Position numbers and translations under genes: made by a program
The notes under the pieces: generated by a model
Database searches by the model: none
Told to the model about the DNA's origin: nothing
Seen by the model: only the letters and a program-made list of their open reading frames with translations
Assembly: GCF_000333955.1 (NCBI RefSeq)
Contig: NZ_CAPS01000120.1
Coordinates: 1-64,000 of the forward strand
Length of the DNA stretch: 64,000 bases
Direction of reading: 5' to 3'
DNA from: Rhodococcus sp. AW25M09
GTDB taxonomy: Bacteria > Actinomycetota > Actinomycetes > Mycobacteriales > Mycobacteriaceae
Shown: positions 1 through 9,274 of the stretch, one piece after another
Layout of the letters: each line of letters begins with the position of its first letter
Position numbering within the stretch: the first letter of the stretch is position 1

Positions 1-97
1 GGCGCACGAGGGGGTGAGGTCCTCCCGACGCCAATTCGCGCAACCATGGCCGAAATCCGCGCGCCAGGGTGATCTGTTGCGCGATAGCGTCGTGCTC

Positions 98-1036
98 ATG
101 ACAGATCTCGACACCCGTCCTGCCGTCGACTGGCTCGCCGCCGGCGCAGTCGTCGTCACGGTGATCTCGTGGGCCTCGGCCTTCGTGGCGATTCGCGGCG
201 TCGGCGAATCGTTCGGAGCCGGCCCGCTCGCGTTGGGCCGGTTGCTGATCGGATCGTGTGCGCTGGGGGCAATCGTCCTGGCCAGACAACACTGGGTGAA
301 GCCGAACCGCACCCAATGGCTGCAGATCATCAGCATCGGCGTCTTCTGGTTCGGCATATACAACGTCTCCCTCAATGCCGCCGAGCAACGAGTCGACGCC
401 GGAACGACGTCGATGATCATTCAGATCGGTCCGATCCTGGTCGCCCTGTTCGCAGGTCTGCTTCTCGGCGAGGGTTTCCCGAGGTGGCTGGTGATCGGCG
501 CGGGCATCGCGTTCTCGGGAGCAGTCATGGTCGGCGTCGTCACCGCAGTGACCACCACCTCGACCACCAAGACCGACGCCGACGTCCTCGGCATCGCACT
601 GTGCCTGGTATCAGCGGTGACCTACGCCGTCGGGGTTCTCAGCCAGAAGCCGGTGCTGCGCACGATCCCCGGACTGCAGGTCACGTGGATGGCATGCACC
701 ATCGGCGCGGTGTGCACGCTGCCCTTTGCACCGGCGTTGCTCGACGACCTCGAGGGTGCCTCGGCCGGTGCCACCGGCGGATTGATCTATCTGGGGCTGG
801 TGCCGACCGCCCTTGCGTTCAGTACCTGGGCCTATGCACTGACGAGAATGAACGCCGGCAAACTCGGCATCACCACGTACGCCGTGCCGCCGATCACCAT
901 CACGCTGGCCTGGCTGCTGCTGGGCGAGATCCCACACTACCTCGCCGTGGTCGGCGGAGTGATCTGCCTGGTGGGAGTCGGATTGTCCCGAAAGCGTCGA
1001 GATCCTCGAGCACCTCGACGTGTTACAGCGCCTTGA
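98..1036 (+). CDS. EamA/DMT-family transporter
   Basis: Inner-membrane carrier of the drug/metabolite transporter superfamily, with about ten hydrophobic helices arranged as two EamA repeats (roughly residues 10-150 and 160-300). Family members usually export amino acids, sugars or drugs; the substrate cannot be read here. The ATG at 98 is chosen because it opens a short polar N-terminus (MTDLDTRPAVDW) directly before the first helix, whereas the in-frame codon at 14 would add 28 non-membrane residues. The last 14 bases overlap the convergent photolyase gene. The gene is complete at 312 aa; whatever precedes it lies outside the window. Confidence 0.85.
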   Translation: MTDLDTRPAVDWLAAGAVVVTVISWASAFVAIRGVGESFGAGPLALGRLLIGSCALGAIVLARQHWVKPNRTQWLQIISIGVFWFGIYNVSLNAAEQRVDAGTTSMIIQIGPILVALFAGLLLGEGFPRWLVIGAGIAFSGAVMVGVVTAVTTTSTTKTDADVLGIALCLVSAVTYAVGVLSQKPVLRTIPGLQVTWMACTIGAVCTLPFAPALLDDLEGASAGATGGLIYLGLVPTALAFSTWAYALTRMNAGKLGITTYAVPPITITLAWLLLGEIPHYLAVVGGVICLVGVGLSRKRRDPRAPRRVTAP

Positions 1037-2351
1037 ATCGCGCTAAGGCCACTTCCCGCTCGTGCTTGTGGTCGACGATCGGCTCGACATACTCCTCGGG
1101 TCGCCCGAACTTCAACGTGTGCACGGCTTTTCCTTCTTCGCCGCGTAGCTCCGGCACCCAGCGGCGGACATAGTCGCCGGTGGGGTCGAACTTCTCGCCC
1201 TGGGTGATCGGGTTGAACACTCTGAAGTACGGCGAGGCGTCGGTGCCGGTGCCCGCCGTCCACTGCCAACCGTGCTGGTTGCTGGCCAGATCGCCGTCGA
1301 CGAGATTCGCCATGAAGTACCGCGCGCCCCGCCACCACGGCAGGTGCAGGTCCTTGACGAGGAACGACGCGACGATCATGCGCACTCGATTGTGCATCCA
1401 CTTCTCCGAGTTCAGCTGCCGCATACCGGCATCGACGATCGGAAAGCCGGTCTCTCCTTTGCACCACGCATCGAACAACTCGTCGGCGTGCTTGCCCGAG
1501 TCCAGTTCGATCTTGTCGAACTTCTCGACGTAGTTCTCTCGGGCACTGTCGGGGCGTTGAAAGAGGATGTCGCCGTAGAAATCTCGCCAGCAAATCTGCC
1601 TGCGGTACGACGCGGCACCCTCGCTACGCAACTTGCCCAGGTCGGCCAACATTGTCCGCGGGTGAATGGTGCCGTACTTCAGATGCACCGACATCCGGCT
1701 CGTCGAATCGAGATCGGGACGATTGCGCTCGTCGTCGTACGCCGATACCTGCTCGAGATAGTCCTTCCACTGCTTCGACGCAGCCTTCTCACCGGCCGCC
1801 GCGTCGGAAGCATCCTTCTCGGTGGGAATCTTCACCCGCCGAACGCCTTTGACCTCGTCCGGGTCGATCCACTCCGCCGTCTTCGCGGACGTATCGGCCG
1901 GCCCGCGCCAACCATGCTCCATCCACTGCCGTGAGTACGGGGTGAAGACCTTGTACGGCTCACCGTCGCTCTTGGTGATCCGGCCGGGAGCAACCGCATA
2001 CGGGGACCCGGTCTCGACCAGAGTCACCTTCTCGCCCACACGCGCGTCACGCTCGCGCCCATAGGGGCCGTAGTCCGCACTGATGTGTACTTCCTCGGTT
2101 CCGATCGCCTTCGCCACCTTGGGGACCACCGTCTCCGGGTCACCGCGTACCACCATCAGCCGGCCGTCGAGCTGCTCGTCGAGCGCCTCGAGCGAACGGA
2201 ACAGGAAGTCCCTGCGCGGCCCGCCGGAGGGCTTCAGCAAACGGTCGTCGAGCACGAAGAGCCCGAGCACCGGATCTCCGGACTCGGCCGCAGCGGTGAG
2301 CGTGGGCAGATCCCCCAGACGGAGATCACGGCGAAACCATACGAGCGACAT
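1023..2351 (-). CDS. phrB: Deoxyribodipyrimidine photo-lyase (CPD photolyase)
   Basis: Light-driven flavoenzyme that splits cyclobutane pyrimidine dimers in UV-damaged DNA. The start at 2351 gives MSLVWFRRDLRLGD, the classical N-terminus of the alpha/beta antenna domain. The C-terminal helical FAD domain shows SRMSVHLKYGTIHPR, FPIVDAGMRQL and WMHNRVRMIVASFLVKDL, and then GDLASNQHGWQWTAGTG, the region that binds FAD and carries tryptophans of the electron-transfer chain. In most class I enzymes this last motif reads ASNNGGWQW, so NQH is a small departure. The length of 442 aa is normal. It is convergent with the EamA gene, with a 14-base overlap at the 3' ends, and divergent from the 68-aa gene at 2491. 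Confidence 0.93.
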   Translation of the reverse strand: MSLVWFRRDLRLGDLPTLTAAAESGDPVLGLFVLDDRLLKPSGGPRRDFLFRSLEALDEQLDGRLMVVRGDPETVVPKVAKAIGTEEVHISADYGPYGRERDARVGEKVTLVETGSPYAVAPGRITKSDGEPYKVFTPYSRQWMEHGWRGPADTSAKTAEWIDPDEVKGVRRVKIPTEKDASDAAAGEKAASKQWKDYLEQVSAYDDERNRPDLDSTSRMSVHLKYGTIHPRTMLADLGKLRSEGAASYRRQICWRDFYGDILFQRPDSARENYVEKFDKIELDSGKHADELFDAWCKGETGFPIVDAGMRQLNSEKWMHNRVRMIVASFLVKDLHLPWWRGARYFMANLVDGDLASNQHGWQWTAGTGTDASPYFRVFNPITQGEKFDPTGDYVRRWVPELRGEEGKAVHTLKFGRPEEYVEPIVDHKHEREVALARFKAL

Positions 2352-2490
2352 ACATCCAGTGTTACCCACGGCCGCGTCCGGCAATCACCCGCGCAGTTCG
2401 GCGATTCTCAGAGAACCGCCAACGATGGCTCACCAAGGCCGCAACAACAGCCTCTAGCTTGGTGAATACCGACGAGCAAAGGAGAACATC

Positions 2491-2697
2491 ATGACCAGCA
2501 CACGCCCCTTCCCCGGTGCCCTCTCCCTCATCGACAGCACCTGCACCTTCGAGAAGTACTACGAGCAGCTCTACGCCAAGGCCCCTGCGCTCGCCTGGTC
2601 ACTCGATGCCGACACCGGTCGCCGCAGTGCCCTCGAGGAGTTCTTCGCCAAGACACCCGAGGAACGACGCACCACCGTCGACAGCTGGGTTGCCTGA
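2491..2697 (+). CDS. Small hypothetical protein, 68 aa
   Basis: No family recognised. The start is supported by a strong ribosome-binding site (AAAGGAGAA) seven to eight bases before the ATG. The protein is mildly acidic and soluble, with aromatic residues clustered at positions 20-36 ([17 protein letters not shown]) and a charged C-terminal helix ([14 protein letters not shown]). It has no signal peptide or membrane segment. It ends 47 bases before prrA and could be co-transcribed with it. The ribosome-binding site and coding-like third-position GC make it more likely real than chance. Confidence 0.6.
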   Translation: MTSTRPFPGALSLIDSTCTFEKYYEQLYAKAPALAWSLDADTGRRSALEEFFAKTPEERRTTVDSWVA

Positions 2698-2743
2698 ACC
2701 GCCACAATGGACTGGCGACGGACCCAGCCGCCACAATGAACAA

Positions 2744-3487
2744 GTGACCGAATCGTCGAGTTCCCCCGCCACCGTCCTCGTTGTCGATGACGACGCCGAC
2801 GTGCTGTCGTCGCTGCAACGCGGATTGCGGCTGTCCGGTTTCACCGTCATCACCGCATCCGACGGCGCGGAGGCACTCGGCGTGGTGTCCCGATCGACCC
2901 CCGACGCCATCGTGCTCGACATCAACATGCCGGTACTCGACGGTGCCAGCGTGGTGACCGCGTTGCGCGCCATGGGAAACGACATCCCGATCTGCGTGCT
3001 CAGTGCGCGCAGCTCGGTGGACGATCGCATCGCCGGACTCGAATCCGGAGCCGACGACTACCTCACCAAGCCGTTCGTGTTGGCCGAGCTGGTGGCCCGC
3101 ATTCGTGCCATGCTCCGCCGACGCGGTACCAGTGCGGTTGCGCCGGTGTTGGATTCGGGAGCATCGAATTCGGGAGCAGCGAACTCGGCCGTGGCCGTCG
3201 GAACCCTCGTGGTCGACATTCCCGGCTATCGAGTGCATCGCGGCGGAGTCGACATCGACCTGACCAAGCGAGAATTCGAGTTGCTGGCAATTCTGGCGCG
3301 AAACAAAGGCGTCGTACTGACGCGTGAGCGATTGCTCGAACTGGTATGGGGGTACGACTTCGTCGCCGATACCAATGTCGTCGACGTCTTCGTCGGCTAT
3401 CTACGCCGCAAACTCGAAAGCGACGGATCGCCGCGCATTCTGCACACCGTGCGCGGCGTCGGATTCGTCGTCAGGGAATCGGTATGA
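2744..3487 (+). CDS. prrA: Two-component response regulator PrrA
   Basis: OmpR/PhoB-class DNA-binding response regulator (247 aa). The receiver domain at residues 10-125 has the acidic pocket DDD15-17, phosphoacceptor D59 in [11 protein letters not shown], the switch Ser in VLSARSS and Lys in YLTKPF. The winged-helix domain fills the C-terminal 100 residues, with [10 protein letters not shown] and [14 protein letters not shown]. The sequence closely resembles mycobacterial PrrA as I remember it. The GTG at 2744 matches the usual N-terminal length. The stop overlaps the next start as ATGA, so prrB is translationally coupled. In mycobacteria PrrAB is linked to adaptation to hypoxia, nitrogen status and the intracellular state; the role here is inferred from homology. 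Confidence 0.92.
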   Translation: MTESSSSPATVLVVDDDADVLSSLQRGLRLSGFTVITASDGAEALGVVSRSTPDAIVLDINMPVLDGASVVTALRAMGNDIPICVLSARSSVDDRIAGLESGADDYLTKPFVLAELVARIRAMLRRRGTSAVAPVLDSGASNSGAANSAVAVGTLVVDIPGYRVHRGGVDIDLTKREFELLAILARNKGVVLTRERLLELVWGYDFVADTNVVDVFVGYLRRKLESDGSPRILHTVRGVGFVVRESV

Positions 3488-4785
3488 GGTTCTCGCTGCG
3501 TGCCCGCGTCGCCGCCGCCACTGCCCTCGGTGCCACCCTCGTCGTTGCCGCCCTTGCGGTGGTCACCTCGGTCGCGATCTCCCGCAACAACGTCAATCAG
3601 CTCGACGAACGTCTCACCGCTGCGTCTCAAGTACTGATACCGACGTCGACGACCCTCGAGGCCTTCCTCGACCAGCTCTCCGGCGCGTTCGCCGTCACGA
3701 TTCGCAGCGGCGACATCGTTGTCGCGTCCACACCGACACGGCTGCCTGCGCTGGGCACCGGATCCGAGACCGTCGATGTCGACGGTCAGCGGTTCCGCGT
3801 GTACACCGCGGTATCGACCGCGGTCTCGTCCATCTCCATCTCGATCGGCGTGCCCGCCATCGAGGCGCAGCAGGTCACCGACGAGCAGCAGAGACAGGTG
3901 ATGCTGCTGGGGCTGGCCGCGATCGCAGTCTCCACGGGCCTGGGCTGGCTGTTCGGCGGCCGGGCCGTCAAACCGTTGGTGACGTTGACTCGGCAGGTCA
4001 GCGCGCAGCCGCCGACCGCTCCCCAGACGCGTACGGGAGTCACCGAGGCCGACGAGCTGGCTGTCGCGATCGGAGGCATGCTCACCAGGTTGAACGAGGC
4101 CCAGGATCGCACCAATGCCGCGCTCGACACCGCACGCGACTTCGCGGCCGTATCCGCCCACGAGCTTCGGACCCCACTGACGGCGATGCGCACCGACATC
4201 GAGGTTCTCAGAACCCTCGACCTCGAGCCCGCACAGCAACAGGAGATTCTCGGTGACCTCGAACGGACGCAGGGACGCGTCGAGACGACACTGACCGCCC
4301 TGGAGCGGCTGGCCTCGGGAGAGCTGTCCAGCGAGGGCGACCGGGTCGAGACCGACATCATCGACATCTGCGACGTCGCGGCCCAGGATGCGCAACGACT
4401 GCATCCCGGGCTCGACATCCACGTCGGATCCGACTCCGACTTCGAGATCACGATGCGCGCGCTACCGACCGGTCTGCGGCTGGCCGTGGACAACGTGATC
4501 GGCAATGCCGTTCGGCACGGCAACGCAACCTCGATCGTCATCACCGCCGAACGTGTCGACGAGACGGTGCGCGTGCTGATCGACGACAACGGATCGGGAG
4601 TTCCCCTCGACGAACGCGAGACGGTGTTTGGCCGCTTCGAGCGCGGTACGAGGGCAGCCAAAGGCGGCTCCGGGCTCGGCCTCGCGCTGGTTGCCCAGCA
4701 GGCCGAATTACACGATGGGCGCGCCTACTTCACCGACAGTCCGCTGGGCGGCGCGCGATTGGTGTTGGAGTTACAGGACCGCTGA
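3484..4785 (+). CDS. prrB: Sensor histidine kinase PrrB
   Basis: Membrane-bound partner kinase of PrrA (433 aa). There is a transmembrane helix at about residues 10-33, an extracytoplasmic sensor region of about 100 residues, a second helix near 138-157, a HAMP linker, then the dimerisation/phosphoacceptor box [15 protein letters not shown] with H226. The ATPase domain shows an N box ([11 protein letters not shown]), DDNGSGVP and the G2 box [10 protein letters not shown]. The ATG overlaps the prrA stop by four bases. An 8-base tandem duplication (4782-4797) contains the TGA stop. The arrangement is that of mycobacterial PrrAB. Confidence 0.92.
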   Translation: MRFSLRARVAAATALGATLVVAALAVVTSVAISRNNVNQLDERLTAASQVLIPTSTTLEAFLDQLSGAFAVTIRSGDIVVASTPTRLPALGTGSETVDVDGQRFRVYTAVSTAVSSISISIGVPAIEAQQVTDEQQRQVMLLGLAAIAVSTGLGWLFGGRAVKPLVTLTRQVSAQPPTAPQTRTGVTEADELAVAIGGMLTRLNEAQDRTNAALDTARDFAAVSAHELRTPLTAMRTDIEVLRTLDLEPAQQQEILGDLERTQGRVETTLTALERLASGELSSEGDRVETDIIDICDVAAQDAQRLHPGLDIHVGSDSDFEITMRALPTGLRLAVDNVIGNAVRHGNATSIVITAERVDETVRVLIDDNGSGVPLDERETVFGRFERGTRAAKGGSGLGLALVAQQAELHDGRAYFTDSPLGGARLVLELQDR

Positions 4786-4797
4786 AGCCCTGAAGCC
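4782..4797 (+). repeat. 8-bp tandem duplication spanning the prrB stop codon
   Basis: CTGAAGCC occurs twice head-to-tail at 4782-4789 and 4790-4797. The first copy contains the TGA stop of prrB (4783-4785) and the second supplies a second TGA eight bases on, in another frame. It is too short to carry weight alone but matches the longer stop-codon arrays at 47904, 52317 and 62957. Confidence 0.6.
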
Positions 4798-4855
4798 AGA
4801 CATTCTTTACTCGGAAGAAACCTGCAGGCAGTGCCGACACGAGGAACATGGAACC

Positions 4856-5896
4856 ATGCACTCGTCGTCGGATTTCACCGTCCCCACCATCGACATCGCG
4901 CCGTACGTTCTGGGTGACCGCGCCGCGCCTGTCGACGCAGCCGCTCGCCAGCGTGTTGCATCTGACGTCGATTATGCCTGCAGCACAGTTGGTTTCATGC
5001 AGATTGTCGGTCACGGCATCGCCGACGAGATCGTTGCCGGGCTCGCGTCGGCGATGGATTCGTTCTTCGGCCTCGACTCGGCGGAAAAGTCGACCTACAT
5101 CCGCCCGCCAGAACTCAATCGCGGATACACCGCTCCGAAAAGCGAAACGTTGAGCCTGAGTCTCGGGGTGGAATCGGCGTCGGGCATGAACGACTACTTC
5201 GAGGCGTTCAACGTCGGCACCGGCGAGCCGAACACCTGGCCCGACGCGGCCGGGTTCCGGGACGCCGTCGAACTGTATTTCACCGAGGCCGCACGCGTGG
5301 CACGGACGCTGACCGGAGTGTTCGCCGATGCTCTCGGGGTGTCACCGGACTTGTTCTCCCGCATCACCGATCGATCCCTGGACACCCTGCGCATGAACAA
5401 TTACGCGCTCGACCCAGGGACCGATGTACCCGAACTCGAGCTCACCGGAATGAGCGAGCACACCGACTACGGCTTGGTGACTGTGCTGTGGGCCGATCGA
5501 GTACCGGGCCTTCAGGTTCTCGGCACCGACCGGTCCTGGCACGACGTGCAGCCCGCCGAGGGAGCGATGCTGGTGAACCTGGGCGATCTGACGGCTCGAC
5601 TGACCAACGACCGCTGGATGTCCACTCTGCACAGGGTGCGGCCGCCGGTATCGGGCGGAACGATCCGGCGTCGGCGATCTGCTGCGTTCTTTCACGACGG
5701 CAACCTCGACGCGGTGGTCGCGCCGATGCCGTCGTGCATCGAACCAGGATCAGTCGCCCGCTACCGGCCGGTCACCGTGGCAGAGCACATCCACGCGAAG
5801 CTCGCAGGTTCCCGAGGCGGAACGGCCAATGCCTCGGCAACCCACGAAGCCGAGCGAGTACGAGGTGCGGTTACTTCGCGTCCAGCAAGTCGATGA
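4856..5896 (+). CDS. Isopenicillin N synthase-family 2-oxoglutarate/Fe(II) oxygenase
   Basis: Non-haem iron oxygenase of the DIOX_N/2OG-FeII family (346 aa). The double-stranded beta-helix has the iron triad H202-x-D204 (HTDYGLVT) and a distal His near 259 (STLHRV). The usual co-substrate RxS motif is represented by the Arg/Ser run in RRRRSAAFF. The N-terminal DIOX_N region begins TVPTIDIAPY, typical of the family. The substrate is unknown; similar bacterial enzymes hydroxylate or desaturate small metabolites, and no biosynthetic partner lies nearby. The ATG at 4856 fits the family N-terminus and follows GAGGAACA. Its 3' end overlaps the convergent FKBP gene by 26 bases. Confidence 0.85.
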   Translation: MHSSSDFTVPTIDIAPYVLGDRAAPVDAAARQRVASDVDYACSTVGFMQIVGHGIADEIVAGLASAMDSFFGLDSAEKSTYIRPPELNRGYTAPKSETLSLSLGVESASGMNDYFEAFNVGTGEPNTWPDAAGFRDAVELYFTEAARVARTLTGVFADALGVSPDLFSRITDRSLDTLRMNNYALDPGTDVPELELTGMSEHTDYGLVTVLWADRVPGLQVLGTDRSWHDVQPAEGAMLVNLGDLTARLTNDRWMSTLHRVRPPVSGGTIRRRRSAAFFHDGNLDAVVAPMPSCIEPGSVARYRPVTVAEHIHAKLAGSRGGTANASATHEAERVRGAVTSRPASR

Positions 5897-6230
5897 CGAA
5901 CACGAGGGTCTTACCGGAGAGGCGATGACCTGCACCGGCAGGGCCGTAGGCGAGCTCCGGCGGAATGGTGAGCTGACGACGGCCACCGACCTTCATTCCG
6001 GGGATGCCGTCCTGCCAACCCTGGATCAGTTGCTTCAGGGGGAACTGAATGGACTCGCCGCGGTTCCAGGACGAGTCGAACTCTTCGCCGGAGTCGAACT
6101 CGACGCCGACGTAGTGCACCTCGACGGTGGCACCTGGTACTGCTTCTGCGCCGTCACCCTCGACGAGGTCGACCGACACAAGATCCAAGGGTGCCGGTCC
6201 GGCCTGAAATTCGATTACTGGCTTCGTCAT
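5871..6230 (-). CDS. FKBP-type peptidyl-prolyl cis-trans isomerase
   Basis: Single-domain cytoplasmic FKBP fold (119 aa) that catalyses cis-trans rotation about prolyl bonds during protein folding. Recognisable elements are VEVHYVGVEFDSGEEFDSSW, PLKQLIQGWQDGIPGMKVGG, RRQLTIPPELAYG and the final LVFVIDLL strand. The start at 6230 follows GGAGA on the minus strand, and longer in-frame extensions are low-complexity. No signal peptide is seen, so it acts in the cytoplasm. It overlaps the oxygenase gene tail-to-tail. Confidence 0.92.
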   Translation of the reverse strand: MTKPVIEFQAGPAPLDLVSVDLVEGDGAEAVPGATVEVHYVGVEFDSGEEFDSSWNRGESIQFPLKQLIQGWQDGIPGMKVGGRRQLTIPPELAYGPAGAGHRLSGKTLVFVIDLLDAK

Positions 6231-6445
6231 TGAAGTCTCCTGCGGTTGATGCCGGCCCGTCGACGCCGACTGCGATGCTCTGGGCATATTCCTTTCCGAC
6301 TCTACGTCGTGACGGTCAGCCAATCGGAGCTGGCATCAACATCGTCTGGTATTCGCAGGTCAGAGTGCGGCCGGTCTCGCTCCCCCACAGCGGCTGCATA
6401 CGATGCAGGTACCTGTCTTCCGACGACGAAACCAGGAGTCACACC

Positions 6446-7246
6446 GTGAGCTCGACGATCCGTATCAGCCTGGCCCAGATCACCAGCGGCGAGAACCCAG
6501 CCGACAACCTCGAACTCATCGACACCCACGCACGTGCCGCTGCACACGCCGGCTCGGACCTCGTCGTGTTTCCGGAGGCGACGATGCGATGCTTCGGCGG
6601 CCCCATCCGCAAGGTCGCCCAACCCCTCGACGGCGAATGGGCACACGCGGTGCGTGAGATCGCGGCCACCAACGGCATCACCGTCGTCGCCGGGATGTTC
6701 ACACCGGCCGCCGACGACAGAGTGGCGAACACACTGCTCGTCACCGGTACCGGTATCGACGCGAGCTACGACAAGATTCACCTGTTCGACGCTTTCGGCT
6801 TTGCCGAATCCGACACCGTCGCACCGGGTTCGGACCCGCTCGTGGTAGGTATCGCCGGAGTCCAGGTGGGGTTTGCCACCTGCTACGACATTCGTTTCCC
6901 GGCACTGTTCCAGAAACTCGGTGATCTCGGTGCCGACGTCATCGTCGTCCCTGCTTCCTGGGGCGCGGGCGATGGCAAAGTGGAGCAGTGGACCCTGCTC
7001 GCGCGCGCACGCGCCCTGGATTCGACGACGTTCATCGCGGCGTGCGACCAGGCCGAACCCGTTGCCGCCGAGGGCAATGCCCCACGGGGCGTGGGACACA
7101 GTATCGTCAGCTCCCCCACCGGCGAGATCCTCGGCCAACTCGACTCGACGCCCGGCATGTTGACGATCGACATCGATACCGCACTGGTCGATGCGGTGCG
7201 CAAGAGTCTGCCAGTGCTGAAGAACCGCAAGCACTTCGACGCCTGA
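6446..7246 (+). CDS. Carbon-nitrogen hydrolase (nitrilase superfamily, Nit-like)
   Basis: Amidase-type member of the nitrilase superfamily (266 aa). The Glu-Lys-Cys catalytic triad is visible as E44 (VFPEATM), K110 (YDKIHLFD) and C146 (GFATCYDIRFP). The DKIHLFD and CYDIRFP motifs are those of Nit1/Nit2-type omega-amidases, which in other organisms remove damaged or deaminated metabolites such as deaminated glutathione. That role is known for the family and only inferred here. The GTG start at 6446 follows AGGAG at a normal distance. It is convergent with the lipoprotein gene. Confidence 0.88.
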   Translation: MSSTIRISLAQITSGENPADNLELIDTHARAAAHAGSDLVVFPEATMRCFGGPIRKVAQPLDGEWAHAVREIAATNGITVVAGMFTPAADDRVANTLLVTGTGIDASYDKIHLFDAFGFAESDTVAPGSDPLVVGIAGVQVGFATCYDIRFPALFQKLGDLGADVIVVPASWGAGDGKVEQWTLLARARALDSTTFIAACDQAEPVAAEGNAPRGVGHSIVSSPTGEILGQLDSTPGMLTIDIDTALVDAVRKSLPVLKNRKHFDA

Positions 7247-7266
7247 CGGTGCCGCGAAGGGTCCGG

Positions 7267-7764
7267 TCAGCCCGGAACGACCATGCGGTCGCCCAGATCC
7301 CTATCGAGAACGAGTACGTAGGTGCCGAGCCGCGCGTCGACGTCGCCGTCGCAGATCGCGTACAGATCTTGCACCACCGTCGTTCTGACCCAAACAGAGA
7401 CGATGTCGTCGTCCTCCACGTACGCCACCTCGAACGGCATGCACAAAGTCTGGAGGTGCAGTCCCAGGGATCGCGGGCCGTCCAGCTGGTCGTAGCTCGA
7501 AAAGGTGGACGGTTCCGAACTCGGTATGTTGCAGTCCGCGGTCAGCAACCGCTCGAATCCGGTTCTTTCGCTCTCGCCGGCGGCTCGACCCCACGTGCCT
7601 GTCGCATGTTCGCGATCCTTGGCAGCTGCACACGATACCGACGGACGCGGCTGGTCCGACGTCTCGTCGCCACTGTCCGTGCAACTCGCTGCCGACAGAA
7701 CGACAGCGATCGTCAAGGCCACGACCCTGGTCACCGAGCACCAGCTTTTCCCTCGGTCAACCAT
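7267..7764 (-). CDS. Putative lipoprotein, unknown function
   Basis: 165-aa protein with a basic N-terminus, a hydrophobic stretch at about residues 12-24 and a lipobox-like AASC at 25-28, so it is probably exported and lipidated on C28. The mature part has several cysteines (SCAAAK, TADCNIP, TLCMPF, AICDGD), an even number that could form disulfides outside the cell. No known domain is recognised. It lies between the convergent amidohydrolase and the gltA2 terminator and appears to be transcribed alone. Confidence 0.75.
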   Translation of the reverse strand: MVDRGKSWCSVTRVVALTIAVVLSAASCTDSGDETSDQPRPSVSCAAAKDREHATGTWGRAAGESERTGFERLLTADCNIPSSEPSTFSSYDQLDGPRSLGLHLQTLCMPFEVAYVEDDDIVSVWVRTTVVQDLYAICDGDVDARLGTYVLVLDRDLGDRMVVPG

Positions 7765-7856
7765 GGTGGAATGGTATCGGACGCCGAAATCGCAGTTATA
7801 CCTACAAAAGCTGCACTATCGCCCGCATAACTGCGAACTCGGGGCCGCAAAACGAC

Positions 7857-7891
7857 GACGCCGCCGGCTCCGAATGGGAGCCGGCGGCGTC
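7857..7891 (-). terminator. Intrinsic terminator after gltA2
   Basis: A perfect 15-bp stem (7857-7871 with 7877-7891) closes on the five-base loop GAATG and, read on the minus strand, is followed within a few bases by GTCGTTTTG. It starts 15 bases beyond the gltA2 stop codon, the expected place for its terminator. Confidence 0.85.
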
Positions 7892-7905
7892 GGGTACAGC
7901 AGGAT

Positions 7906-9204
7906 CTAGCGAGAGCTGACGTCCTGGTAGTCGCGCTCGGTGTATCCGGTGTAGATCTGGCGGGGACGGCCGATCTTGCCGGTCGTGTCCTCGTTCTGCT
8001 CACGCCAGTGCGCAATCCAGCCGGGGAGGCGGCCCATCGCGAACAACACGGTGAACATGCGCGGCGGGAAGCCCATCGCGCGGTAGATCAGACCGGTGTA
8101 GAAGTCCACGTTGGGGTAGAGCTTGCGCTCGACGAAGTAATCGTCGGTGAGCGCGGTCTCTTCGAGCTTGAGGGCGATCTCGAGCAGTTCGTCGCCGTTG
8201 CCCAGCTTGCCGAGGATCGTGTGCGCAGTTTCCTTGACCAGCGTCGCGCGCGGATCGAAGTTCTTGTACACCCGGTGCCCGAAGCCCATCAGCTTGACGC
8301 CGTCTTCTTTGTTCTTCACCCGACGCAGGAAGTCGGTGGCGTCGCCGCCATCGGCCTTGATCTTGTCGAGCATCTCGAGCACGGCCTGGTTGGCGCCGCC
8401 GTGCAGCGGGCCCCACAGCGCATTGATGCCGCCGGAGATCGAGGTGAACAGGTTCGCCTGCGAGGACCCGACGAGCCGGACCGTCGAGGTGGAGCAGTTC
8501 TGCTCGTGATCGGCATGCAGGACGAGCAGCATGTCGAGTGCCTTGACGATCTCGGGATCGACCTCGTATGGCTCGGCCGGAAAGCCGAACGTCAGGCGGA
8601 GGAAGTTCTCGACCAGGCTCTTCGAGTTGTCCGGGTACAGGAACGGCTGACCGACGGACTTCTTGTACGCGTACGCCGCGATGGTCGGCAATTTGGCCAG
8701 GAGGCGGATGGTCGAGAGTTCGACCTGCTCCGGGTCGTTGGGGTCCAGCGAATCCTGGTAGTACGCCGACAGAGCGTTCACCGCACTCGAGAGCACCGGC
8801 ATCGGGTGCGCATTACGCGGGAACCCGTCGAAGAACCGCTTGAGGTCCTCGTGCAGCAGCGTGTGCCTACGGATCTTGTCGGTGAACGTCTCGAGCTGAT
8901 CGGCGGACGGCAGCTCCCCGTAGATCAGCAGGTAGCTGACCTCGATGAACGACGACTTGCCCGCGAGCTGTTCGATCGGGTACCCGCGGTACCGCAGGAT
9001 GCCTGCGTCACCGTCGATGTAGGTGATGGCCGACTTGGTCGATGCGGTGTTGACGAACCCGCCGTCCAGCGTCGTGTAGCCAGTGGTGGCCAGCAACTTT
9101 CCCAGCTCGATGCCGTTGTTGCCCTCGGAGGCCTCGGCAATCGACATGGAGTATTCGCCACCGGGATAGGTGAGGGTGGCTTTGGCGTCATTCTCAGCGG
9201 GCAC
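7906..9204 (-). CDS. gltA2: Citrate synthase (main, GltA2 type)
   Basis: Condenses acetyl-CoA and oxaloacetate at the entry of the TCA cycle. At 432 aa it has the length of the hexameric, NADH-sensitive-type bacterial enzyme. Key motifs are the citrate synthase signature MGFGHRVYKNFDPRA with its catalytic His, GPLHGGANQ with the second active-site His, and GYTTLDGGF plus DGDAGILRYRGY near the N-terminus. The GTG at 9204 gives VPAENDAKATLTYPGG, the usual start of actinobacterial GltA2. A second enzyme, citA, lies 4 kb away, the same pairing as in mycobacteria. It is transcribed singly, ending at the strong terminator at 7857. Confidence 0.94.
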   Translation of the reverse strand: MPAENDAKATLTYPGGEYSMSIAEASEGNNGIELGKLLATTGYTTLDGGFVNTASTKSAITYIDGDAGILRYRGYPIEQLAGKSSFIEVSYLLIYGELPSADQLETFTDKIRRHTLLHEDLKRFFDGFPRNAHPMPVLSSAVNALSAYYQDSLDPNDPEQVELSTIRLLAKLPTIAAYAYKKSVGQPFLYPDNSKSLVENFLRLTFGFPAEPYEVDPEIVKALDMLLVLHADHEQNCSTSTVRLVGSSQANLFTSISGGINALWGPLHGGANQAVLEMLDKIKADGGDATDFLRRVKNKEDGVKLMGFGHRVYKNFDPRATLVKETAHTILGKLGNGDELLEIALKLEETALTDDYFVERKLYPNVDFYTGLIYRAMGFPPRMFTVLFAMGRLPGWIAHWREQNEDTTGKIGRPRQIYTGYTERDYQDVSSR

Positions 9205-9274
9205 GAATGGTCCCTCTCGAACTCGTGTAACGGACACGTACTTAAAACGGACAGTTCTTACGTCGATAGTGAAA

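Noticed and set aside
9205-9274. Promoter or regulator sites directly before gltA2
   Set aside because: Sequence is suggestive of a promoter region but I found no consensus element that I could defend.
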